64,000 bases of DNA, taken from assembly GCA_043228905.1 (NCBI GenBank), contig JBHGNT010000009.1, positions 17,980,001 to 18,044,000 of the forward strand, written 5' to 3'. Made by a program: the position numbers and the translations under genes. The stretch comes from Azolla caroliniana. Lineage: Eukaryota; Polypodiophyta. A model generated the notes under the pieces. That model saw nothing but the letters and a program-made list of their open reading frames with translations. It did not search any database and had not been told where the DNA came from. This document shows positions 7,291 through 15,700 of this stretch, one piece after another (position 1 is the first letter of the stretch; each line of letters opens with the position of its first letter).

Positions 7291-8448
7291 ATGGCTACCG
7301 TTAGCGCCCAAGAATACCAATCCGTTTTCTCCGAGCTACAGTGCCTAAAAGAAAAGTTTGTTGCCTTGGAACAAGAAAACCAACGGCTGATAGGGGATCT
7401 GCAACAAATCGCTCTAGAAAAACAACAAACGCAACAACAACATGGGGAGTTAGCGTTACGGGTACAACAACTCGAAGCAGCGTTGCAACAACAAGGATCC
7501 AGTCCCCAAGGATTTCATAAAGAGCCCAAGATTGGACTTCCTGTGAAATTTGATGGAACGCGTTCGCAATTTCGGGGATTCCTTAATCAGGTACGCTTAG
7601 TCATCCAGATGCATCCTTCCCGATATCCCACTGATGCATCTCGAGTCGGCCTAATAGGCACGCTACTTAGCGGCTCAGCCTTGGCATGGTTCGCTCCGCT
7701 TCTAGAAAAACAATCGCCCTTGCTTAATAACTTTGAAGATTTTATTGGTGAGTTTAAAGCCTGCTTTGGAGACACCGACAGCATCAGGACGGCGATCAAC
7801 AAGATCCGGCGATTGCGTCAAGGCGATCGTCCAGCCTCTGCCTACGCGGCGGATTTCCGCCTACTTGCTTCAGATATACCCTGGGATGATCAAGCACTAA
7901 TGGAGCAGTTTCGCTATGGCTTGCGAAACGATGTCAAAGATCTACTTCTAACTTTCCCCGAAGAACCAAAGTCTCTTACGGAGGCAATCAGTCGAGCAGT
8001 TCGATGTGACAACCGCCTTTTTGAACGGCGTTCAGAACGTCAATTACAGATACCACGCTCTAGGCCAGAGCCCACTTACGCCGCAGTCGCGGCTAAACCG
8101 TTTGCACGAGACATACCTCAAGCAAATACTTCGACACCGATGGAGATCGATACCATGCGTCGACGCGGCCCGTTATCGGAAGAAGAAAAGCAACGACGAC
8201 GTGCCAATCGATTATGCCTTTATTGCGGTGGACCAGGACATATCGCCATCAATTGTCCCCATAGGCCAAGAAGACAGGTAAATCAAATTGTCGCCTGTAC
8301 TAAACCTGAGTCAATTCTTCCCTTCGGAGTGTCTGATAGTAGTAATAGTACTAATAGAGTGTCAGATAGTATTCATAGTACTAATAGCCCAAGTATCTCA
8401 AATAAATTTGAAATCCTTAGTCAATTAGATGAAGAGTTAAACGATTGA
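7291..8448 (+). CDS. Gypsy-B Gag
   Basis: 385 residues; start ATG 69 nt after the LTR. Residues about 5-68 are a Q/E/L-rich coiled coil. A Ty3/sushi-type capsid region follows, from VKFDGTRSQFRGFLNQV (about 86) through RLRQGDRPASAYAADFRLLA to about 250. A CX2CX4HX4C zinc knuckle is intact (C309, C312, H317, C322). The segment just before the knuckle (PMEIDTMRRRGPLSEEEKQ) resembles sushi Gag and its mammalian relatives such as PEG10. The C-terminal 60 residues hold two copies of an S/N-rich VSDS..STN motif. The ORF ends in TGA at 8446-8448, inside a frameshift signal leading to pol. It would form the virus-like particle in the cytoplasm. Confidence 0.95.
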   Translation: MATVSAQEYQSVFSELQCLKEKFVALEQENQRLIGDLQQIALEKQQTQQQHGELALRVQQLEAALQQQGSSPQGFHKEPKIGLPVKFDGTRSQFRGFLNQVRLVIQMHPSRYPTDASRVGLIGTLLSGSALAWFAPLLEKQSPLLNNFEDFIGEFKACFGDTDSIRTAINKIRRLRQGDRPASAYAADFRLLASDIPWDDQALMEQFRYGLRNDVKDLLLTFPEEPKSLTEAISRAVRCDNRLFERRSERQLQIPRSRPEPTYAAVAAKPFARDIPQANTSTPMEIDTMRRRGPLSEEEKQRRRANRLCLYCGGPGHIAINCPHRPRRQVNQIVACTKPESILPFGVSDSSNSTNRVSDSIHSTNSPSISNKFEILSQLDEELND

Positions 8449-11400
8449 GTCCAGCCAAAATAGGAGCCATTTGGTTGGACAGCAGCCCTAGATCTGTACA
8501 GCCCATTAGTGGTTCCATTCCTTCCAAGCAAGTTAGCAATGTGTTCCTAGCCCAAGTCATTGTTAGTACTAAAAGTACTCCCCCAGTACCCGTCCTAGCA
8601 CTTTTAGATTCCGGAGCTAATTCCTGTTTCATGGATCGAAATTTTGCCCAAGCTTCTCAGATATCCTTAAGAAAACTTCCTTGTCCCGCATCTGTAGTGG
8701 TCATTGATGGTCGTCCCATTGCTTCCGGGAATATTGTAGAAGAATCAGAACCCATTCAAGTTGTCCTAGGTAGTTTTGTGTGTATAATATCGTTTAATAT
8801 AATTAGTAGTCCAGAGCATCCCATTGTCCTAGGATTACCTTGGCTTGAGTTACATAATCCAGTCATAGATTGGAGAACAAGAGAAGTCCGATATCGACCA
8901 CCCCAAGAATCAACTCGCCGAGTTTCGACCATTTCACTCCATCAACTACGCGAAGAAGGACCCAAGGAGGCAATGTTCCTATTTTCCATATCAGTACATC
9001 CTTCCAACACTATTAAGAAGGACTCCTCAGTACAACTTCCGGCAAAATATCATCCTTATGCCGATGTATTTGACAAGGTAAAAGCCGGTACCCTTCCTCA
9101 TCACCGTCCCTATGACTGTCCCATCGATTTACAACCAGGAACCGAGCCACCATGGGGACCAATTTACAACCTATCACCCACCGAGTTAGAAGTCCTTCGA
9201 GCCTACATAGAGGAGAACTTGGCAAGCGGGTTCATCCGTCATTCGAAATCTCCGGCCGGTGCACCCATCTTCTTTGTTAAGAAGAAAGATGGCTCACTTC
9301 GTCTTGTCGTTGATTACCGCGGATTAAATAAAGTCACCATCCGGAATAGGTATGCACTTCCTCTTATATCAAGTCTTTTAGAGCGAGTTAATGGTGCCAA
9401 GTTTTTTACTAAAATCGACCTACGCGGAGCGTATAATCTCGTGCGGATCCGACCGGGAGATGAGTGGAAGACCGCTTTTCGCACGCGGTATGGGCATTTT
9501 GAGTATACTGTTATGCCGTTTGGCCTAACCAATGCACCCGCAGTCTTCCAACACATGGCAAATGATATATTCAGAGACCTCTTGGATATCTGTTTGATCA
9601 TTTATCTGGATGATCTGTTGATTTATTCGAAGACCCAGGAAGAGCACGACTCTCATGTACTATTAGTACTAAAGCGACTCCGCGAGAATGGTCTTTATGC
9701 CAAGCTAGAAAAATGTAGCTTTGACTGCAAGCAAGTGGAATTTCTAGGCTACGTCATCTCCTCAAAGGGCATCGCCATGGATCCAGCTAAGATCCAAACT
9801 GTACTAGAGTGGCAAATTCCACGGTCGGTACGAGATGTACAATGTTTTCTAGGTTTTGCTAACTTCTACCGTAAGTTTATACAGGATTACTCGAAGATTA
9901 TTTTACCTCTCACACAACTTACGAAGAAGGGCCAAGCATTTCTTTGGTCCATTGAAGCAGATATGGCTTTTCGGCATCTTAAGAAAGCCTTTACATCAGC
10001 ACCGATTCTAGCTCATGTGGATACAAGCAAACCATTCATCATGGAGGCCGACGCATCAGATTTCGCCCTCGGTAGCATCCTTTCTCAACAAGGTGATAAA
10101 GAAGAGTTGCATCCGGTGGCTTTCCATTCGCGCAAATTCGATGCTGCAGAAATCAACTACGAAATATATGACAAGGAGTTATTAGCCATCGTGGATTCAT
10201 TTGTACAATGGCGGCATTTCTTAGAGGGCTCTCCACATCAGGTCATTGTCTTCAGCGATCATAAAAATCTTGCTTATTTTCAGAACGCTCGCGTACTAAA
10301 TCGACGGCAAGCTCGGTGGGCGCAATTCCTCACGCGTTTCGACTTCAAAATCACATATCGACCGGGGAAGCAGCAAGGAAAAGCAGATGCACTATCACGA
10401 CGTTCATATCTTGCACCTCGTCCTGGTGAAGCAACATTTGATAATCAAAAGCAAGTAATCTTGGGACCAACACGATTGCACACGACGCGGATTTTTCACA
10501 CCCCGATGGATTCACGGATTATCGATGACATACGTGCAACCTTGAAGACGGATAGTTTTGCTCAAGACATCCTGGCGCACATTGATACTTCTCGGGCATC
10601 CTGTTCTCAGTCTCAACAACCAGGTATTGACTACCGACAATTCGAATATCATGATGGTTTGTTATTCTTTAAAAAGCGCGTATATGTCCCCGATTGCTCC
10701 TGTCGCCTTCAAATTGTCCAACATTGTCACGACACCCATACGGCGGGACATTTCGGTAGTACTAAGACGTTGGAGCTAGTGCAGCGATCTTTTTGGTGGC
10801 CCCACATGCGCCGTTTTGTCGACGACTACGTTCGGACCTGTGATGCTTGCTGCCGAGCAAAGATGCCACGACACCATCCATATGGCTTGTTGGAACCTTT
10901 ACCAATTCCAAGTAAGCCATGGCAGTCTATTTGTCTTGATTTTATCACAGATCTGCCGGTCTCGAAAGGGTTCGATGCTATCCTAACCGTCGTCGATCGA
11001 TATACGAAGATGGCACATTTTGTGCCATGTACTAAAGCCATCACTAGCGAGGAAACCGCCGCTCTTGTTATGCGTGAGGTTTTTCGGCATCATGGCCTCC
11101 CAGACAGTATTATCAGTGACCGAGGCCCGCAATTTGTCTCCAAATTTTGGCAGCATCTCTTCAAGATGCTCAAGGTCTCCTGCAACCTCTCCTCCGGCTA
11201 CCATCCTCAGACCGACGGACAGGCGGAACGAACAAACCAAACGCTGGAGCAATATCTCCGGTGTTTCCTGAGTTATCAACAGGACGATTGGGCCGAGATT
11301 CTCCACTTTGCGGAGTTTGCGTATAATAATGCTATTCACTCCTCGACTCGGGTCTCCCCATTTTTCGCTTATACCGGTTTCCATCCTCGCTGGTCGGTGA

Positions 11401-12017
11401 TCGACACTCCGGAGCTACCTACCAACCCTCGTGTCGAGGATCATTTGGAGAGGCTACGCAAGATCCAGATGGATCTCTCTACTCACCTTTGTCATGCTCA
11501 ACACACACAGAAGACTTATGCGGATCGTCATCGGATTCCCTCCTCTTTTGCCATCGGAGATCGAGTATGGCTCTTACGTCGTCACATCAAGACTACTCGA
11601 CCGTGCGACAAGTTGGATTATCGACGACTCGGTCCTTTCCGTATTACGGGGAAGATTAATGATGTCACCTTCCGCCTTGATCTCCCTCCGCAGCTTCTGA
11701 TACATCCGGTTTTCCATTGTTCTCTTCTTGAACCTTATAAAGCAAACACCATTCCCGATCGTGTGACACCACCGCCGCCCCCACTGGAGTTGGACGCCGG
11801 CCCGGAGTATGAAGTTGCTGCCATCCTTGATTCCAAACTTGTTCGCAACAAACTCTATTACTTGGTCGATTGGCTCGGTTATAGTCCGAGCGAACGTACT
11901 TGGGAACCCGTCGAGAATGTTGCCAATGCACAAGATCTTCTTGCTGATTTCCACCGAAAGTATCCGGACAAACCCGGTCCGCAAGTAGCGCTGACTCGTT
12001 CCACTCGTCGTCTTTAA
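8433..12017 (+). CDS. Gypsy-B Pol: protease, reverse transcriptase, RNase H, integrase, chromodomain
   Basis: The pol frame opens at 8433, overlaps the end of gag by 16 nt in the -1 frame and has no ATG near its start, so it is probably made only as Gag-Pol. Numbering from 8445: protease LLDSGA (D55); RT with YLDD at 387-390; RNase H with DAS, E and SDHKNL motifs; integrase with an HHCC finger and D832, D892, E928 (DD35E spacing); a GPF/IHPVFHCS region; and a chromodomain at about 1121-1175 (EYEVAAILDSK, YLVDWLGY, ERTWEPVENV). Every key residue I looked for is present and there are no internal stops. The chromodomain would be expected to steer integration to histone-marked chromatin. Confidence 0.95.
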   Translation, partial: RVKRLSPAKIGAIWLDSSPRSVQPISGSIPSKQVSNVFLAQVIVSTKSTPPVPVLALLDSGANSCFMDRNFAQASQISLRKLPCPASVVVIDGRPIASGNIVEESEPIQVVLGSFVCIISFNIISSPEHPIVLGLPWLELHNPVIDWRTREVRYRPPQESTRRVSTISLHQLREEGPKEAMFLFSISVHPSNTIKKDSSVQLPAKYHPYADVFDKVKAGTLPHHRPYDCPIDLQPGTEPPWGPIYNLSPTELEVLRAYIEENLASGFIRHSKSPAGAPIFFVKKKDGSLRLVVDYRGLNKVTIRNRYALPLISSLLERVNGAKFFTKIDLRGAYNLVRIRPGDEWKTAFRTRYGHFEYTVMPFGLTNAPAVFQHMANDIFRDLLDICLIIYLDDLLIYSKTQEEHDSHVLLVLKRLRENGLYAKLEKCSFDCKQVEFLGYVISSKGIAMDPAKIQTVLEWQIPRSVRDVQCFLGFANFYRKFIQDYSKIILPLTQLTKKGQAFLWSIEADMAFRHLKKAFTSAPILAHVDTSKPFIMEADASDFALGSILSQQGDKEELHPVAFHSRKFDAAEINYEIYDKELLAIVDSFVQWRHFLEGSPHQVIVFSDHKNLAYFQNARVLNRRQARWAQFLTRFDFKITYRPGKQQGKADALSRRSYLAPRPGEATFDNQKQVILGPTRLHTTRIFHTPMDSRIIDDIRATLKTDSFAQDILAHIDTSRASCSQSQQPGIDYRQFEYHDGLLFFKKRVYVPDCSCRLQIVQHCHDTHTAGHFGSTKTLELVQRSFWWPHMRRFVDDYVRTCDACCRAKMPRHHPYGLLEPLPIPSKPWQSICLDFITDLPVSKGFDAILTVVDRYTKMAHFVPCTKAITSEETAALVMREVFRHHGLPDSIISDRGPQFVSKFWQHLFKMLKVSCNLSSGYHPQTDGQAERTNQTLEQYLRCFLSYQQDDWAEILHFAEFAYNNAIHSSTRVSPFFAYTGFHPRWSVIDTPELPTNPRVEDHLERLRKIQMDLSTHLCHAQHTQKTYADRHRIPSSFAIGDRVWLLRRHIKTTRPCDKLDYRRLGPFRITGKINDVTFRLDLPPQLLIHPVFHCSLLEPYKANTIPDRVTPPPPPLELDAGPEYEVAAILDSKLVRNKLYYLVDWLGYSPSERTWEPVENVANAQDLLADFHRKYPDKPGPQVALTRSTRRL
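8436..8480 (+). promoter_or_regulatory. Predicted -1 ribosomal frameshift signal (slippery heptamer plus hairpin)
   Basis: In the gag frame, G TTA AAC (8436-8442) is a slippery heptamer of the X-XXY-YYZ class; the same heptamer is used by an arterivirus. The gag stop (TGA 8446) is two codons on. After a 6-nt spacer (8443-8448), 8449-8459 pairs with 8470-8480 in an 11-bp stem with one G-U pair and a 10-nt loop. Slippage by -1 enters exactly the pol frame. Loop bases TAGG might also pair with CCTA at 8487-8490 (possible pseudoknot, weak). Confidence 0.85.
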
Positions 12018-12028
12018 GGGGGAGATAG
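12016..12028 (+). other. Polypurine tract of gypsy-B
   Basis: AAGGGGGAGATAG directly precedes the TG of the 3' LTR and overlaps the pol stop codon region (TAA 12015-12017). Expected plus-strand primer. Confidence 0.85.
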
Positions 12029-12459
12029 TGTCATGAGATGGCAAGACTCGAACCCATGACCTTATGGTATATGGGTCGAGCTCTTAACCATCTCACCATC
12101 TATTGTAATTCATAGAATATTATTTTCATTTATGTTTTATTATAAAAAAGTAATGTATATTCCAGATTTCTCTGGAACATTCTAGAAGCTTCAGGATTAT
12201 TCCTGAGAACACTATAAAAGAAGGCACTAAGCATTATGTTGAACCAAATTGGTTCAACACCAGTCTTAAGCCTCTTAGTCGATTTGTACTTATCTTTCAT
12301 ATAATATAAGAGCTGCTGTCATCATCCTATTTCTCTCTCTCTCTCTCCTCTTCTCACTTCCTCTCTCTCGGGAATCTTACGCAGTCCCGTCCTCTTAGTA
12401 CTAATAGTACTACTCTTCTTAGTACTAATACCATCTCTGTTTTAGTACTATTCCTGACA
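12029..12459 (+). mobile_element. Gypsy-B 3' LTR
   Basis: 431 bp, apparently identical to 6791-7221, ending TTCCTGACA and followed by the TSD AGAAC (12460-12464). Confidence 0.97.
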
Positions 12460-12464
12460 AGAAC

Positions 12465-12636
12465 ATTCTTATTTCTTGTTCGCTTTCTCTATCTTTTTTC
12501 TTAGTTTCTTGAGTTATACTCTCTAATCATAATTACCTAGAGCTATATAATATATTATGATTTTCAATTCCATCTAATCGGTTTGGTCAAGCCCTCATAT
12601 AGTGTATAACTATCTATTATCTTATACACCCTATCA
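12465..12636 (+). mobile_element. Gypsy-A 5' LTR, last 172 bp
   Basis: Continues the interrupted 5' LTR; corresponds to 18724-18895 of the 3' LTR and ends ACACCCTATCA. Confidence 0.95.
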
Positions 12637-12639
12637 TTT

Positions 12640-12655
12640 TGGCGCTCCAGGGAGG
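12640..12655 (+). other. Primer-binding site of gypsy-A
   Basis: TGGCGCTCCAGGGAGG starts three bases after the LTR. A TGGCG start fits pairing with a tRNA 3' end ending CGCCA. I cannot say which tRNA. Confidence 0.6.
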
Positions 12656-12724
12656 GCGGATCCTTTCCGTATAGGAGGGAGAACTTATCATTTAATTGTG
12701 TTACTATATTACATTAACTTAGCT

Positions 12725-15700
12725 ATGCAATTTGCATTTTCAGGTGAAAGAACACAAGATGCGGGTGCCTTTTTGGCATCTTTTGAGCATCATGCTGTCT
12801 CTATTGGACGCATCACCGACAATGAGAAGTTACCTTTATTGGTAGCTACATTCTATGGTCGAGCTCGAGATTGGTATGACTCTCTTCCTCCAAACCAACA
12901 GGGAGCATATCAATTGTTGGTGCACCAGTTTCGTGCCAAATATATTCAACGACGAAGTGCAACCGAAGTAAGGGAAGAGCTATTTCGACTAAAGATGGAA
13001 TCACCAATTGGTTTCACTGAGTATGAAAGAAATTTCAAGGATTTGTGGACTACATGGATTCGTCTTCGTGGCGGCACTGAAGACGAGTGGTTTAAAATGG
13101 AACGATTCAAGATGGGTCTTGATATGTATTTCCGTTTGGAAGCAAACTTGAAGGATCCCACATCGTTTCAAGCTCTTATCCAAGTTTGTCAAGCTTATGA
13201 TCGACAAGTGAAGATGATGAGCTCCTTGGGGGATCCCCAAATGACGGCTTTGGGTGCAAATTTGATGCCTCGTGCCAACTTTCAAGCCTCATCTTCAATT
13301 GTGCATGGGGGACAAGTGTTTCCAAATGTGTATACCACCACAACAATAAACCCAACAAGTATATCCCAAGAAGTTGAACAAGTGAGGAGTGAACAAGATA
13401 CCATGGCATTGGTAAATCGGCGCTTTGATGAAGTGATGACCCACTTGCGACAATCCCAAGCAATTCACAACACTATTCCCGATGGTGGTGGCTCTAGAGG
13501 GCATCACGGTGTAATTTGTTATTCTTGTCAAGAGGAGGGACACATCTCAACAAGATGTCCTCATCGACAACAAAGAGGCATGGGAAGAGGCATTTATCAA
13601 GTGCAAAGGAATGGACAACGACCTAACAACAATGAAGTCGAAGGAAACGTAACACTCCCTATGGCTCAGGTTCCTACAATTCCTCATAATGTGAATCTTC
13701 TTAATTTTATTGATGATAGTGATAATTCTTTTGAAGTAGCTCCTGTGAAAAGGACAAGGTCCTCGCAAAAGGAGAAAGAAGTTGAAGGAGAATCTAGTGC
13801 CTCAAGACAAAAGAAGAAGTCTAAGGAGAATGAGAAAGAGGAAAAATTGAGAAGGAGACACTCTAGAAGAAAGATCAAGATGGAGGACATTCCTATGGGT
13901 GAAGGTGTAGAAGCTTTCAATTTGAAGCATGAGTTGATTTCAAGTGGACCAAGGATAACATGGCCGCAACTTCTCCAATTATCTCCCACATTACGAAAGG
14001 AGTGGGGGCGACTTGCAAGTATTCGCCAAAGTCGGAAGACTGTGCATTATGTGGGAATCGTGCGAGTAGAAGATCGAAAGGACATACGACCCACCATCCC
14101 CGTCTCCATCAAAGGGTTTCACATCAAAGATGCGTTGGTTGATAGTGGTGCTAGAGTAAGCTTGATTTCTGAATTTGTGGTAAACAAAGTGGGAATTCCT
14201 ATAAGTAGGTCATCTTCGGCAAGAGTGGCTGTAGCCGATGGTGGAGTGGTCCATTGCATTGGCATAGTGGAGGATGTTGTCATCAAGTGTTTTGGGGTAA
14301 GCATTTCCATGGATTTTCATGTAATACCACTAAAAGGACCGTCATATTCTTTGGTACTAGGACGACCATGGATGCAAGAACTCAATGTTGTCCAAGATTG
14401 GAGCAAAGGTTTGATGACCATAACGCCATCAAAAGGAGTGAGCATACATTATGATATGCGGCAACAAAGACTTATTGAGAAAGAAGAAGATGGAATAACT
14501 GAATATGATAGTGGGTCCGCATATGAAAGTGATGAAAGTGAAGATTCCTCGTCAGAATGGGAAATGACCACATCATATGCCGTTTTGAAGGAAGAAGATG
14601 ATGAAGGAGGTTTAATTACTATGGAGCAAAAAGAGAAGATGATTTCTAAAGATCTTAAAGGGCAAGAGAGGCAACAATTTATTAATTTGATTTCTGAATT
14701 TCCTAACCTTTTCATTAGTGATTATGCTCATATTAGGGGTGTAGATGTCATCCAACATCACATAAATCTAAAGGAGGGTACAACTCCCGTTGCGCAAAAG
14801 TTGCGAAGGCTAGGTCACGTGCAAAAGGAGGCCTTATTAAAGGAAGTCAAAGCTTTGTTGCGTGCACAATTCATTTACCCAGTGGAAGATTCTGAATGGG
14901 TTTCGCCCATTGTGGTGGTACCTAAAAAGAATGGAAAATGGAGGGTTTGTGTTGATTACAAACCTCTAAATGCGGCTACCAAGAGGGATCACTTTCCTCT
15001 TCCTTTCCAAGATGAAATATTAGATGAAATTGCGGGTCATGAAATGTACTCTGTTTGTGATGGCTATTCAGGTTATTTTCAAATTCGTATTGCGGAAGAG
15101 GATCAAAAGAAGACGACATTCATCACTCCATGGGGATGCTTTGCATATCGATGCATGCCCTTTGGACTCACAAATGCTGTTTTTACATTTAATCGTCTTG
15201 CTATTCATGTATTCCAACCATTCTTTGGAAAGTTTGTTAGAGTCTTTATGGATGACTTTGCAATTTATAGTAGCAGGAAAGACCATTTGGAAAAGGTTCG
15301 CTTGGCATTCAAAAGATTGGAGGAATGCAAAATGCAACTCAACCCAGAGAAGTGTCACATAGGTGAAAAGGAGGTGGTGATGCTTGGTCATGTGGTGCCT
15401 CAAGAAGGAATCAAAGTTGATAGCTCAAAGATTGAAGCAATTCAAAAGCTGACAACACCCACGAGTATCAAAGATTTGGAGGTATTTGTTCAAAAAGTTC
15501 GTTACTTTGAACGATTCATTCATATGTTGGCCCAAATTCTCTATCCTTTTCGCATTATTCTTCACACCAACAACTTCTTGTGGACATCTACAACTGAAGA
15601 GCAATATGTAAGAATAAAAAAACTATTATGTAATGCTCCTATTCTAAAGCCACCTGATAGAACATCTACCTTCTTTCTTTCTCTTAGTGTTGGATCTCAT

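Larger units (their letters stand above)
6791..12459 (+). mobile_element. Gypsy-B: complete, apparently intact Tf1/sushi-like chromodomain LTR retrotransposon
   Basis: The element is 5669 bp, TG...CA, with 431-bp LTRs (6791-7221 and 12029-12459) that appear identical, TSD AGAAC, gag (7291-8448), pol in the -1 frame (8433-12017) and a polypurine tract (12016-12028). Domain order is Gag with CCHC, protease, RT, RNase H, integrase, chromodomain. Sequence details ([15 protein letters not shown], a QARWAQFLTRFDF block, a YLVDWLGY chromodomain, FHRKYPDKPGP) resemble the fungal Tf1 and vertebrate sushi group rather than CRM, Reina, Tekay or Galadriel elements. The primer site does not match tRNA-iMet; it can pair with the predicted 5' end of its own RNA. 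Confidence 0.95.

Noticed and set aside
8445-8447. TTG at 8445 as an independent pol start
   Set aside because: The frame is open from 8433 and a frameshift signal joins it to gag, so a separate non-ATG start is not needed.
12602-12724. Extending the gypsy-A ORF to the ATG-like start at 12602
   Set aside because: These codons lie in the LTR and primer site; the first sensible Met after them is at 12725.
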